From Humulus lupulus (Eukaryota; Streptophyta; Magnoliopsida; Rosales; Cannabaceae): 64,000 nucleotides of DNA. Below the pieces are notes generated by a model. It ran no database searches. It saw nothing but the letters and a program-made list of their open reading frames with translations, and was not told the origin of the DNA. The stretch is taken from assembly GCF_963169125.1 (NCBI RefSeq), contig NC_084794.1, positions 117,032,358 through 117,096,357 of the forward strand, given 5' to 3'. Positions 11,617 through 24,761 of this stretch are shown here, piece by piece. The translations under genes were made by a program, and so were the position numbers. Each line of letters opens with the position of its first letter. Within the stretch, counting starts at the first letter, position 1.

Positions 11617-12301
11617 TAAGAATGTAAAAGAACGTGATGCACCAATATCTAATAATGCATGAGCGTAGAAATGTCAGATAAGAACCATACCACCCACAAA
11701 TCCATGGCTTGTAACTTCTTTCACATCATCACCACCAAGATGGTTTGTTCTCACACTAGAATTTCCTCCCTAATTGAACCCTCTTTGACTGCCAATAGAA
11801 TTAGGAGTACCCCTCGTTGAATCCTGAACGTTGTGGCTGAACCTGATGTTGGTATTGAGACTGTTCTCCTAGTGAGGGTGTGAAACCATAGGGTGAAGAC
11901 TTCGACTGGTTACTCCTAGGTTGTTTTGTGAAAGGAGTAAACCCAGCATAGCTCCCTGTGGGTCCTCCACGAGATGGTTGGGACCTTTGTTGTCCCTACT
12001 GGAAATCTGTCTTCTTATGACCATGTTGGCCATAACTGAAGCACCCATATGGCTTGATGCGAGTTTTTCCCTTAATAACTTCTACTTGTGCTACCCCCAT
12101 TAAACTATTGTCCTTGGGATAACCACTTCCCTTGGTTCTTCTTGCTCATCTTTCAATCATTTCCTCTTTCTTGGGTCGGACTCTTTTTCTCAATTCCTTC
12201 TTGATGTGCCTCAGAGCTGTTGTCACACACTCAATCAAGTTGGCAAAGGTCATAGAGGCAATTGATCCAAGTATTGAAAGATTCAAATGACGCATCAACT
12301 A

Positions 12302-12535
12302 CTATATCAGAAGAGGTTGATCGATGGCACCATCATAAGCATAGGAAGACAACTTTATAAACTTCATGTAGATTTCATTCACTGTCATATCTCTTTGCCT
12401 TAAGCCATCAAATGATCCAATTAAGGTCCTCCAGTGAGATGGGTTAAAATGTAGTTCCCTGGAAACCCTTTCAAAGTCTCTCCAAGTCATCCTCTCAGTT
12501 TTAAACTGTCTGTAATTACAACTATCACCCAACTT
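12302..12535 (-). pseudogene. E0 gag fragment (retrotransposon capsid)
   Basis: The 76-residue open stretch contains MTWRDFERV-type and FDGLRQRDMTVNEIYMKF motifs of the plant Ty3/gypsy gag domain (retrotrans_gag), which forms the virus-like-particle core. The start of gag is missing, and the following sequence to about 11620 contains only a degraded zinc knuckle near 12030-12060 (CFSYGQHGHKKTDF, which lacks the second and last cysteine). Confidence 0.7.
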
Positions 12536-12694
12536 TTAATATAAGAAAAATAAAACACCACAATGCTAAGAACAAAAATGCAAAAAAAAAAAAAAAAATT
12601 TCTAAAACTACAGTTCTCTTGTATGTTATAGTTCTTTCTATTTGTCATATAGCAAGCTACAACCAAATCTAATTCATTAAAAATGGAAAAACAC
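12536..12694. other. Short AT-rich spacer
   Basis: Spacer with an A-run (about 12580-12597) between the truncated gag of E0 and the LTR start of E2. The last five bases before the LTR, AACAC, are the candidate target duplication of E2; the other side is outside the window. Confidence 0.5.
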
Positions 12695-13467
12695 TGTAAC
12701 GTCCTAAAATTGCTAATAAGGCTTAGCGCCTTGATTAATGTGCCGGGAGGGCATCATTGGGTATATATGCGTGAAATTAATTGATTAAATGTGTGACTAC
12801 GTGGCATACATGATTTATTTGGTAATATGAATGCATGTGCATGTTTATGGGAATTAAATATGCATGTGGGTCCGTTCTTGTTAATAAGGGTATATTTGTA
12901 ATTTTGACCCATTAAGGGTATAAATGTGATTATATATGTTAAATTATTGAGACCACATTATTCTGTGGATATATTTGCAGTATTCGGCTCGAGACGATCC
13001 TAGGGAGCGAATTAGCATAATAGTCACAACAGGGTCAAATACCTGGCTCAGGGTGAGCATGGAGGTGTTTTGGAAACTTAGCGTATATTTGGGATTTACC
13101 AGGTAACGAGTAATTGTTTGGTGATTAATTGGGCACGTCGAGATTAATTGGGAATTTATAGGACCACCTGAGGATTCGTGGGAAATGCGGTAAATGACGG
13201 GTTTGCCTTTAAAGGAAATAAAAGGATAAGTATAATGGTATTTTGGTCATTCATTAAAGCCTTTGTCAGACTTAGCTGTTAGGGGAAAACCACTAGAAAC
13301 CACTTAGCATACTCTCAGCTCTCTCTCTCTCTCTCTCGTTTTTCTCTTCCCTTCATGGTGCTTTGGAGCATTTTGAAGTTCTTGAGGAATTGGCCAGGAA
13401 ATCCAAGGATTGAAGCTAGGATTACTTGAGGATCATCTCAGAGCCCGAAATTGTGATCAAGGTTTAC
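12695..13467 (+). mobile_element. E2 5' LTR, first part
   Basis: Starts TGTAACGTCC and is homologous to the start of the LTRs of elements A and E1 (GGCTTAGCGCCTTGATTAATG, GGAGGGCA). It is interrupted at 13467 by E1 and resumes at 23826. The joined LTR is about 1.69 kb. It carries a CT microsatellite at about 13316-13338. Confidence 0.85.
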
Positions 13468-15824
13468 TGTAACGCCCTGGATAACCAAGACTGTTACACT
13501 GTGTGTTTAAAATAGTGCTTAACCTGCTAAGTAAGTCATTTGAACTTAAATGTGTAATTAAAGACTAAGTCAAGGTCAATTAATAAAATATTTGGTCAAC
13601 AAAATGTTTATTTTTCATTAAAATATTAAGTTTGTACACATGATCCCAAAAAATCAGTTTACAGACTTGTAAAAGACAAATAGATTACAGCTTAGCCATC
13701 ATAAGCGGAAAAAAAGATATAACCCTAGTTCCTCCCAAGCTATCCCAACCACGGCGATTGGACAGGCAGCATATGTACACACCACTCCTGAAGCTCTCCA
13801 ACTCATGGCTGGTCCAGCTACTAACTCCCTTACCTGCACCACGTAGCATCTGTGAGCCAAGGCCCAGCAAGAAAACTTAAAACAACATGCACAACTAAGC
13901 AACATTATAAAAACAGTAAATATAATTGACCAAATTCAACTAACAATAGATTATATGAGACAAACTCAATAGAAGTACTCAGCTTAATCAAACATATAAA
14001 TCAATCTCATTAATCAATACAAATATTTAAGCGCGAACCACGCTTCTGTTTATTGTATAATGTCCAGGCCCGGTGCCCTTAGGCCAAGTCCACTGGCTTT
14101 ATAGCCTACCCCAGCACCCTTAGGCCGAGCTGTGTTTCGTACGCTTGCTATCGGCCCCCAGCACCCTTAGGCCGGCCTGTAAACAAATATAATCACAGAT
14201 GTACAATGCATAGCAAGTAATCAATGACAGCGTACACGCATGCCTATTCAGATATTCTCAGCTATAGATATGTTCATACTCATAATATATTCATAAAAGG
14301 GGTTTAAGCCCCAATCAAAACTCAGGTGCAGTTTTCTTACCTGAGGTCCTGAGCAGCTAGCATATGGTAGTGCTGAGCACGATTCCTAATCCTTGAGCCC
14401 TTGCGGTATAACCTAGTCACAATGCGATAATGGATAACCATAAGATCCTAAACCATTTAAAAGCTTTGGAATCAAATACTAGCCTCATGGACATCAAATC
14501 CTACTAAACCAGGTAGTAGAATTCGTTTCGAGCGCTTAGGTTTTAATCCTTGATCCTCCCCGAGCCTTAAGACAAACCTAGGCTAGAACTATCTAGGCGA
14601 GCCGCGACCTAGCCCTGAGGGTCGCGACGTGGGCCACGACTTTCCCCCTAGGGTCGTGATGCGCTCTCATGTCAGCAGTCCTCCCTGGACCTTCTGGGGC
14701 ACGCGAGTCGCGGCGCCCATGAACTGGGTCACGATGCGCCCCCACGAACCCAGAAATCTCTGTTCCTTTTATGCGATTTCTTCAAGCTAATCCCATAAGA
14801 ACACACCCTAACCATAATCAAGCCTGAAAATCGAGTCTAGAATCCACAATAACACAACATAGTTATCATAATTACCCATTAACTAGCCCATATCCTCAAC
14901 AGAACTCAGATTCATACCCAAAGTTTAAACCTCAATAAAACCTAAACAATAGAAGAATTCATCAAGAAAATAGGGTACAAACCTTACCTCCAACTGCAGG
15001 CTATGCCCCTGAATAGATCCTTCAGTGATCCTAGCTCTAGTTCCTCAATTCCCAAGCTTCCCATCTTCAAATTCCTAAGCAATTTCTTCAGTTTTTTTTC
15101 CAGCTCAAGCCTAAGCTTTCCTCAAGGTTTTCCTTCAGCCTTAAAGCCTTCCAAAGGGAGGAGAGAGAGAGAGACACGTAAAAGAGAGAAAGAGAATCTC
15201 TTGGATATTCCTAATTGTTTCTCAAAGTTTCTAGCCCTGACCAAGATCCATCCAATAGTCAGTAAAAGGCCATATTGCCCCCTAAGTATACCCTTTAAAT
15301 GGCCCCAAGGGCAAAATCATCATTTGCCACATTTCTCGCTAATTCCTCGAGTAGTCCTATAAATTCCCAATTAACTCCGACATGCCCATTTAATCACCAA
15401 ATACTTACCCATTACTCAATAATCCTCAAATTTATGTTAATCTTCCCAAAATACCCCTAAGCTCGCCCTAAGCCGGGTATTAAACCCTGCTGTGACTATT
15501 CCACTAATCCGCTTACTAGGATCGACTCGAGCCGTACACTACAAATATATCCACATAATAATGTGGTCTCAATCATTTACTCACATATAATAACATTTAT
15601 GCCTGCAATGGGCCAATATTACAAATATGCCACAACTATCAAGCATGGGCCCACAGGCATATTTAATACAAATAAACATGCATTTAAATATATTCATTTC
15701 ATCATATAATCATGCATGCCACGTAGTCACACATTTAACCAACTAATCACACAAGCAACCAATTATGCCCTCCTGACACGCTAATCAAGACATTAAACCT
15801 TATTTTCATTTTTGGGATGTTACA
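13468..15824 (-). repeat. E1 3' LTR (2357 bp)
   Basis: Pairs with 21422-23825. Its reverse complement begins TGTAACATCCC and matches the LTR starts of E2 and A over the first several hundred bases. It contains a GC-rich cluster at about 14598-14750 (CCGCGACC, GGTCGCGACG, GTCGCGGCGCC) and a GA repeat near 15160. Confidence 0.92.
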
Positions 15825-15838
15825 ACTATCCCTTCCTT
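15825..15838 (-). promoter_or_regulatory. E1 polypurine tract
   Basis: On the minus strand, AAGGAAGGGATAGT lies directly before the 3' LTR, preceded by GGACGAAATTT. It matches AAGAGGGGATAGT before the 3' LTR of element A. It primes plus-strand DNA synthesis. Confidence 0.8.
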
Positions 15839-18800
15839 ATTTAAATTTCGTCCTGAAAATTTATTCAAACACTTCGAGATACAAATCCCGTAAATCTGAC
15901 TGTAACCACAGAGTCCAATTCTTGACCTTTTTACCCTTCAGTAAAACTCTCATTAGAGTGACAATCTTATTCCATAAGACCTTATCTCATTTATCATAAT
16001 TCCATTAGCTTTTCCTTGCGCAATAACTCCCCCTGAAATCCTAGGGTCTCCTCACCACATCAGCAGTGATATCATACATTTATTTCCTTGACATTGGCAC
16101 CAGTAACATTCATAAGCCACCACCCATACTAGGGTAAGGATAATCTGTAGGCCCCTGGTCTAGTCCTTGATAAGATCTTAGAAGTCTTATTAAATCGGGA
16201 GTCAAAAATTCTTTTCCTTTCCCAAAATATCTTATACTTTCTTGTCTACAATATTCAAAGAAATACAAAGTCTCCCGTCCTGGAACTTTGTGCCCCATAT
16301 TTGAAATTTGCAAACTCTTATGTCCTTTTAGATAGGTAGACACTTTTGCCCTAACAATCCTAATAACTTCATTGGTTTCCCCGAACCAATGCTGAACCAC
16401 AATATTCTCTATCTTTCATTTCATTACTTGGAACAAACATTTCTCGATCTCTACCTTACTGTACCTTATTCAGACTCATCCTAGCTGTTGATCGGCATTC
16501 ACCACTGTGACTATTGAATCAAGGGACTGTACTTATCTCAATGCCCTAAACACATACACATTTGATGTATAATTCTCAAAATCTGAGTGACTTCTTCAGA
16601 TTGTCAATTTATCTGAAGGTAACCCTTAATTCTAAGTCTCAATCTTATACTCTTTGTCTTCTACATCCTTTTCCAAAACTTGGAAAATAAAGGGTCTCAT
16701 TTCGACACCATCAACTTCGGTGTCCCACGGAGACATATGGTTTCTCATCGCTCATACACATTATCGTGATACTCGTTCACATGAATCAAGGTGTATTAAC
16801 TCAATCTGTTGAGTCACAACCTTTCATATCCACCCTTCTTACTTGCAGTCTAATGTGATCCACCCTTACGGTCCACTACTATACCTTTCTACCTTCCAAT
16901 ATACAGATTTCAGATCTTAACATCCATTTAAACTTCCTGGTTACAATATTCATAAGGAGGTAGTATAATACTCATTTAGAATCTCCACCTTAACACCAAG
17001 TTCCGGATCACTCATCCGATCTTCACATCTTAATCCATTCATACCAAAATAACAGCATTCTTAACCATTCCCACTAAATCTCCTCCTAAGCTTCATTGTC
17101 CATAGAGTTACATCGATCGATTATCAACTGCAGATACTATACCAATTTTGACCGTTACCCCGTCTGAATTTACTGTAATTGTGGCGTCTTCCTCACGTTG
17201 CAGAACTTTCCAACTCAAAACATTAGCTTCCGTATTAATTTTCTCTATGAAATCGAGGGTTCCAATGTGAATCATTCATTAATTCCCATTAGGCATTGGT
17301 CTCAAGGTTATTCCTTTACATATGACCAAGCGCTTAAATCCTTTGTGCTAATACATTCACTTCTATTTCGTAGGTGCCAGCACTGCACCCTAACCGTGGC
17401 TATCTAGCATTACCGTCAACTTAATGCTCCATGTATAACATTTGTGTTCTTATTCTTTCATCTACCAGGAAGCACGAACAACCATCCTTTCAGTCTATAC
17501 CTGGGTGTGGCTTAGTATTTGATGCACCACCTTATAGTTTCATGTCTTAAGCAAAGAAAATATCCATCATGTTGTCCTCCCGTATTCATCCATTACATAC
17601 AAATTCTAATACCATAGGGTGCTAACCAATCCTTATTCTATGTTTATGAAAATACAGTACGAAACTATCCATTCAGACAAACTTTAGGTTCTTGTGTTAT
17701 CTCAATCTTGGGTATAGTTATCTTTGAAGATGCTTCAAGTAGTAGTTGACGTGTCTTACCGGTCTCACTATACTTCTCACCCCTCAGGCGCTCTTCAGTA
17801 ATTTCTTTGTGGTTTCTGACTAAATTCCTTCATACATGATCCCATTACTTCCTATAACGTGACCTTGAATACCTTTGGAGATATCGAAGCTTACATTTTC
17901 TGGAGCCTTACCTAAAACCCTGCTTCATCAGTCTTAGTATTATCAACGTAGTAGTTGTTTGAGTTCTGCTTCTAACTGGGAGTAGACCAACACATTCCTA
18001 ACCAATCTGGATATGACTCATCCATGTCGTTTCTGTACTCTCTGCTTTTCAAATTTACTTGTGTCGTTGAAGCATTGGTCAATTAAGAACCTTCACTGAT
18101 AATCCATCACATCCTACTTGGTGCAAGAAGTAATTCTTAGAATGTCTCTTTCCTTGATCCTCAGTTGGTAATAACAATATCGAAGATCAATTCCTGAGAA
18201 CATTGTCCTAACTTGCAACTAGGAAATTGAACCCTTCATCCTTAACAGGTGATGTCGACATGTCCCACGATGCAATGCTCCATCTGATCCATCCTCAAAT
18301 CAAATACTTTTTTAACCAAACTATTAATTCTTTATGCTAAGCTAATATCATTCTTCATGATGTCCCTGATACCGAGTCTATCCATACCTAAAGCCCGTAG
18401 CGTACCAAACAATTCCTTGAGCACCCATCAGGAACCTTACTGGCCAATCCAATCTCCATCTGGTCTAACTGACATATTCCAAGTGGTACCTACCACAATA
18501 TCTAGGTATCCCATAGACACAACTGGCTCCTTCCCTTTCAAATCCAGACATTATTACCATCTCATGAAATCCATGGTTCTCCCTTATTTAACATATCAGC
18601 TCCTACTCAGGATCATATCAAAACTATCATTTGACGAACTCACTCACTTTTACTGTGGACCTTTTACCAATAATACTCTAACTTTCCCTTGGAAGTTACC
18701 AACTCTTTCCCAGCAGGCACTAATATCTCAAGTCCCGTCGTATAGAAACCTTGAAGCGTGTGCTCCATATATGTGTCTCTTCCAAGAGATATGTAGCACC

Positions 18801-19399
18801 GAACTCAATCAGCCCAATGTACAACAAGGTATGAGGGCTAGAAAGACAACCAGTCGCCTTCGAGGGACTAGCCTCGAGCTATAACTGTATCAAGGCAGAC
18901 CAGTCCTCCCTTCTCCAATCTCGAGCAATCATCCCTAATGTGCTTAACCATTCCATATAGGAAACATGCCTTCACTTGGTGTCCTCCTAGATGACATCTC
19001 CCGCATCTGGCGCATACTAAGTAACATCACCAGGCCTCCCTGTTGCCCCAGTGACTTTCTGGTTACTAGGCATCTACCCTTACTTAATCCCGCAAATGGG
19101 AATACCATTGCCTGTGCTTCTTGCCCTATGACATTCTCACTCCATATCTCATATATAATGTCTTTAATAATGAGGCCCTCCCTACTGCCCGAGCATATAT
19201 GAAAATCTCATGCACTGGAGTGACCTTAACGCTCTGGGCCATCCCAGAGTTCAGTCCTTAAATATATCATTCTTTCTGAGCTACCTCCGCTTGTATCAAA
19301 TCAAAAGTTGATTGATCAACCCATCAAATTATTGACATAATCTATCATTGTCTTACCATTCTAAACCGAGTTCATAAACTCATTAGTCTACGCAGTTCA

Positions 19400-20532
19400 T
19401 GTTATATTATTTCATAATATAATGTAATATTATATTATTTTATAATATAATGTTTTAGATTAAATAAATGTGACATAGAGTGTCACATATTGTAACATAT
19501 AAAAGAGAGTTACATTATTTGGATATATGTGAAATATCCAAACATGTAACATATTTGGTGTTACAAATTCATCACAAATTTGTAACTCCTAAATATTACC
19601 CATTATTGTGTAGATTTTTTGTTACACAATATTGAGATGAATTTCTTAAAGCCATATGAGAAATGGCTGATAGAGATGTGATTTTAACTCCCATATTGTG
19701 TATGGAAGTTACAAAATCAAGTGGGAATAAATTGGAACGTTTTGAAAAAAAACTGAAAAAATGTATTGCTGAAATTGACTGAGGGCCGCGGCGCCTGGAA
19801 CAAGCGCCGCGGCCCTAAAGGCTGACAACTTCATATAATTTCGGTTTTTATCCAATTTTGAACGATTCCAACAGCCAAGTAACTCCCAAATCTCTATTTT
19901 AATTCCATAAAACACCCAATTAATCATTGGTAACAACCATGGGGGTTGGTGGAATTTGAAATTCAAAGGGTGTCTCTAAACTCTATAAATAGGAGCCTAA
20001 TGCTCACTTGTAAGATACACCATTTTTCTATCCACTAGAGCACTTGGCTAGAAACACCTTGAGGCTTGATTATTCCAGAAAGCATTTCCAAAATCTGAGA
20101 GAGATCCTCTAGTGCTTGAGTTAGGGGGAAATAAGCTTTTGGACAAAGGTTTCAAACCTTGTTCAAGTTGGTGATCCCCAATCCTCTTCACTTAGGTTGT
20201 GTAAGTGAGAGTTTGTTTGTGGTTTATGTTCTTCCTTTTATTCTATTGTTCTTCTTCTTATTTTCTTGTTTTATTTACTTGTATATTTTGTTTAAGAGTT
20301 GTAATCTCTTCATTTGGTCCAAACACTTTATTTTATTTGTAACTTTTGTTTTGAGTTGTATTTTACTATTCTCTTCTTCTTCATCATCTTCTTCATTTCC
20401 TTTGTTTTATTTGTATTTTCAGTTATAGAGTTGTAACACTTTATTTAATCAATCTTGTCCATTGTAATGTTTTGCATAGAGTTGTAACATTATCTTACCA
20501 TTTCCATTGAGGCAATATTATTTTTCATAACA
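19400..20532. mobile_element. Solo LTR inside E1
   Basis: Starts TGTTAT and ends ATAACA (6-bp inverted ends) and is flanked by GTTCA on both sides (19395-19399 and 20533-20537). It has no internal region, as expected after recombination between two LTRs. The first 50 bp are AT palindromes; 19782-19816 is a perfect GC-rich hairpin. The last 350 bp are T-rich and open by chance. The LTR type could be copia or gypsy; I cannot tell. Confidence 0.92.
19782..19816. repeat. Perfect GC-rich hairpin in the solo LTR
   Basis: The arms AGGGCCGCGGCGC (19782-19794) and GCGCCGCGGCCCT (19804-19816) are perfect reverse complements with a 9-nt loop. The surroundings are strongly AT-rich. Confidence 0.95.
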
Positions 20533-21406
20533 GTTCAAACTGCATCACTGTAGTCTTTTTCATCAAATCATTGTCTGAATTCGTCCCAACCCATCATGAC
20601 AACATTCTGGGTCTGGGGTAGTACTTCCCAACACGTTTGGGCATCCTCCTACCGCATGCACATGGCGCAACTACTCTATCATGGTCTACCATTCTCATAT
20701 CATCAAGGACAGAGTTAATCATTCCCATCTACTGATCAGCTCTTGAGCAAACCCAGACCTCCCTCAGAAACTGGAGGATAATGTTGCTAAAGTCTTTCAT
20801 ACGATAACTTTTATCTATTTCCATCCTCAGGTTGAACTAACACTGGTGCCCTTACTGCCAAGATATACAAAGTAGCATTTACCCAACGAAACCCGTTGTC
20901 TCAACCATTTAATCTCCTCATCCTGATCTAGCAGCATTACTCGCATACCAGCAAACATCTCCTGTGAATTCCAGGGGCAGATGGAGGGTTCCGTCCCTAA
21001 CTATCATCTACAGCCCCCATTCTAACGATACTAGGTCCAATTAACTATATTGGAAACCTACATTCTGAATAAGTTCGCAAACACTGACTTAACCTCTCAG
21101 CCCTGATATTCATATCCACAATCATCCCATGGGCTGGTCCAAACAATCACAATAATCACACGCACAATATACATATCAAAACACCAATCTACATTACTCA
21201 TGCATTAATTATCAAATTCCATTACTATCAAATACGATCATACACATCATGCTTTCTCTATACTAACACGAAGATAAGGCATATAGGTTCAATTTCAACA
21301 ATTGACCACATAATCATGTCATTAAGTACCTAACCATGAGTCAAGCTTATCTTTAGCAACGAGTGTACATGCCCAGCCAGTCTTCAGGAACCCTTAAACC
21401 TAGACT

Positions 21407-21418
21407 GCTCTGATACCA
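21407..21418 (-). promoter_or_regulatory. E1 primer-binding site
   Basis: On the minus strand TGGTATCAGAGC lies 3 bases after the 5' LTR end. This is the complement of the 3' end of plant initiator tRNA-Met, the usual primer of Tekay-type elements. Confidence 0.92.
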
Positions 21419-21421
21419 AAT

Positions 21422-23825
21422 TGTAACGCCGTGAATAATCAAGATCGTTACACTGTGTGTTTAAAATAGTGCCTAACCTACTAAGCAAGTCGTTTGAACT
21501 TAAATGTGTAATTAAAGACTAAGTCAAGGTCAAGTAATAAAATATTTGGTCAACAAAATGTTTATTTTTCATTAAAATATTAAGTTTGTACATGGGATCC
21601 CAAAAAATAAGTTTACAAACTTGTAAAAGACAAATAGATTACAACTTAGCCGTCCTAAGCGGCAAAACAGGGTATAACCCTAGTTCCTCCCAAGATATCC
21701 CAATAGTGGCGATTAGGCAGGCTGCTTATGTACACACTGCCTCTGAAGCTCTCCAACTCATGGCTGGTCCAGCTACCAACTCCCTTACCTGTACCACGTA
21801 GCACCCGTGAGCCAAGGCCCAACGAGAAAACTTAAAACAACATGCACAACTAGGAAACATTATAAAAACAGTATATATAATTCACCAGATTCAACTAACA
21901 ATATATTATATGCAACATACTCAATAGAAGTACTCAGCTTAATCAAACATATAAATCAATCTCATTAATCAATACAAATAGTTAAGCGCGAACCACACTT
22001 TTGTTTATTGTATAATGTCCAGGCCCGACGCCCTTAGGCCGAGTCCACTGGCTTTATAGCTGACCCCAGCACCCTTAGGTCGAGCTGCGTTTCGCACGCT
22101 TCCTATTGGCCCCCAACACCCTTAGGTTGGCCTGTAAACATATATAATCACAGATGTACAATGCATAGCAAGTAATCAATGACAGCGTATACAAGCATGC
22201 CCAATAAGATATTCTCAGCTACAGATATGTTCATATTCATAATATAATCATACAAGGGGTTTAAGCCCAAATCACAACTCAGGTACATTTTTCTTACCTG
22301 AGGTCTCGAGCAGCTAGCACATGGCATCCCTGAGCACGATCCCTAATCCTTGAGCCCTTGCAGTATAACCTAGTCACAATGCGATAATGGATAACCATAA
22401 GTTCCTAAACCATTTAAAAGACTTGGAATCAAATACTAGCCTCCAGGACCTCGAATTCTACTAAATCGAGTAGTAGAATTCATCTTGAGTGCTTAGGTTT
22501 TAATCCCCAAGCCTCCCCAAGCCATAAGACAAACCTAGGCTAGAACTGTCTAGGCGGGTCGTTACCTAGCCCTGAGGGTCGTAGCATGCCTCAAGTCAAA
22601 GGTGCAACCTCTGCATCTGGAGGGAGGAAAGCCGTGACTTGCACCCTAAGGTCACGGCGCGGCCTCACGTCAGTAGCCCTCCCTGGGCTTTCTGGGCACG
22701 CGGGTCGCGACGCCCATGAACTGGGTCGCAGCACGCCCCCGCAAACCCAAAAAACCCAGTTCCTTTTCTGTGTTTTCTTCAAGATAAACCCATAAGAACA
22801 CACCCTAACCATAATCAAACTTAAAAATCAAGTCTAGAATCCACAATAACACAACATAGTTATCATAATTACCCTAGCAACTAACCCATATCCTCAACAG
22901 AACTCAGATTCAGACCCAAAGTTTAGACCTCAATAAAACATAAACCATAGCAGAATTCATCAAGAAAACATGGTGCAAACCTTACCTCAAACTACAGACT
23001 ATGCCCTTGAACAAATCCTTCAATGATCCTAGCTCTAGTTCCTCAGTTCCCAAGCTTCCCATCTTCAAATTCCTAAGCAATTTCTTCAGTTTTTTTCCAG
23101 CTCAAGCCTAAGCTTTCCTTAAGGTTTTCCTTCAACCTTCAAACCTTCCAAAGGGAGAAGAGAGAGAGACATGTAAAAGAGAGAAAAAGAGTCTCTTGGA
23201 TATTCCTGATTGTTTCTCAAAGTTTTTATCCCTAGCCTAGATCCATATAATAGTCAATAAAAGACCATACTGCCCCCTAAGTATACCTTTAACATTAAAT
23301 GGCCCCAAGGGAAAAATCTTCATTTGCCACATTTCCCACTAATTCTTTGAGTAGTCCTATAAATTCCTAACTAGCCCCGACATGCCCATTTAATCCCCAA
23401 ATACTTACCCATTACTCAATAAACCCGAAATATACATTAAACTTCCCAAAATACCCCTAGGCTCTCCCCAAGCCGAGAATTAAACTTCGTTGCGACTATT
23501 CCGCTAATCTGCTCACTAGGATCGCCTCGAGTCGTATACTGAAAATATATCCACATAATAATGTGGTTTCAATCATTTACTCACATATAATAACATTTAT
23601 GTTTGCAACATGCCACTATTAAAAATATGCCCCAACTATCAAGAATGGGCCCACATGCATATTTAATACATATAAACATGCATTTAAATATATTCATTTC
23701 ATTATATATATCATGCATGTAAAATAGTCACGCATTTAACCAACTATTCACACATACATCCAATTATACCCTATCGGCATGCTAATCAAGACATTAAACC
23801 TTAGTAGCATTTTTCGAACATTACA
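21422..23825 (-). repeat. E1 5' LTR (2404 bp)
   Basis: Direct repeat of 13468-15824. It carries the same GC-rich cluster at about 22555-22745 and a GA repeat near 23160. ORFs at 22586-22818 on both strands fall in this GC-rich cluster and are not genes. Confidence 0.92.
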
Positions 23826-24746
23826 TTTACCGTGAAGGCTCGACATTAGGGATCGTACTCGGGATCGTCTTACACCTTCTGCTCGGGACTCGAGGTAAGA
23901 AAACTGCACCCAGGTTGTAATTAGGGCTTAGACCCCTGTTAACAAGTATGGATAAATACATATGTGTGATTGTGATTATATTTATAGTAGAGAATATCTG
24001 ATAGGAATGCTGGTTTATGTTGCAACCAATTGCGTGATCTGCAATCGATCTGTTTGTTTATGTTTGATTTGATCGTCTGACCTAAGAGAGTCGGGGCTGC
24101 CGTTAAGCGTGTGGAACACAGCGTGGCCTAAGTGAATTGGGGTCAGCTATACAACTAGAGGACTCGGCCTAAGGGTGTCAGGCCTGAATGTTACTAAGTA
24201 AACAGAGGTGTCGTTGGCACTTAACTAATTGTGTAGGACACTGCGATTGAATTATATGTTGAACTGAGTAGATTATTACTGCCTAGATGACTGCTTATGA
24301 TTTGTTACTACTAAGTTAAACGATTTAAGTTTACTATTTTTATACCTTTTTCCATTTGTCTTGTGCTATGTGGTGCATGTAAGGGAAATGGAAAGATGGA
24401 CCAGCTGTAAGTGGGAGAGTTTTAGGGGCGACGTGTACATCTGTAGCTGCTTGACTGCCACGACCACGGGATCAACAAGGACTAGAGACAAATTTTATTT
24501 TGCCGCTTTGGATGGCTTCCATTATAATTATTTTGACGGCTGTAATTGCCTTGTAAACACCTTTTTAGGTTCCCGTGTACAAACTTCTACATTTTAAGGA
24601 AAAATAACTATTTTATGATCAAAATCTTTTAACCCTAATCCATTAATTGACCTTAGTAACACGTTTATGTCCAATCGACTTGATTAGCAAGTCTTGCACT
24701 ATTTAAAATACACAGTGTAATGGTCTTGGCTATCCAGGTCATTACA
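23826..24746 (+). mobile_element. E2 5' LTR, second part
   Basis: Continuation of 12695-13467 after E1, beginning with the second copy of the TTTAC duplication and ending CATTACA at 24746, two bases before the primer site. It holds GGTAAGAAAACTGCACCC, a word also found in related LTRs. Confidence 0.88.
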
Positions 24747-24749
24747 ACT

Positions 24750-24761
24750 TGGTATCAGAGC
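24750..24761 (+). promoter_or_regulatory. E2 primer-binding site
   Basis: TGGTATCAGAGC three bases after the LTR end; complementary to initiator tRNA-Met. The next 375 bp up to 25136 are untranslated leader with no gene. Confidence 0.92.

Larger units (their letters stand above)
7918..12535 (-). mobile_element. E0: truncated, decayed Ty3/gypsy element (minus strand)
   Basis: Reading right to left on the minus strand, the order is gag (12535-12302), degenerate zinc knuckle (about 12060), protease (about 11616-11420), RT (about 11100-10480), RNase H (about 10400-9857) and the start of integrase (8487-7918). This is the Ty3/gypsy order. No LTRs are found: the element is cut at about 7918 inside integrase and at about 12535 inside gag. 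Many stops and frameshifts break it. An unrelated sequence of about 1.37 kb sits between RNase H and integrase. Confidence 0.85.
15839..21406 (-). pseudogene. E1 gag-pol remnant
   Basis: No long open frame survives on the minus strand, but the sequence still aligns by eye with elements E2 and A. The stretch 18870-18600 matches their protease region (the words around GAGGCTAGTCCCT and TTGAGTT-GGTGC). The stretch 16400-16100 matches their integrase C-terminal region just before the chromodomain (CCAATGAAGTTATT and following). The order from right to left is therefore gag, protease, RT-RNase H, integrase. The solo LTR at 19400-20532 sits in the gag part. Plus-strand ORFs here, such as 18357-18884, are antisense shadows. 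Confidence 0.7.
13468..23825 (-). mobile_element. E1: complete Ty3/gypsy (Tekay-like) element, decayed
   Basis: Two LTRs (13468-15824 and 21422-23825) in direct repeat start TGTAACGCC and end in TTACA. The element is flanked on both sides by TTTAC (13463-13467 and 23826-23830), a perfect 5-bp target duplication. Reading direction is minus: the PBS lies at 21407-21418 and the polypurine tract just right of 15824. LTR identity is about 90% by eye, so it is an old copy. It landed in the related LTR of E2 in the opposite direction, and it was later hit by a solo LTR (19400-20532). Confidence 0.95.

Noticed and set aside
18357..18884. 175-residue plus-strand ORF as a possible host gene
   Set aside because: It is antisense to the decayed protease-RT region of E1; the minus strand aligns with the protease of elements E2 and A.
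22586..22818. ORFs on both strands rich in Arg, Gly and Ala
   Set aside because: They fall in the GC-rich cluster of the E1 LTR and change frame and stops in the other LTR copy.
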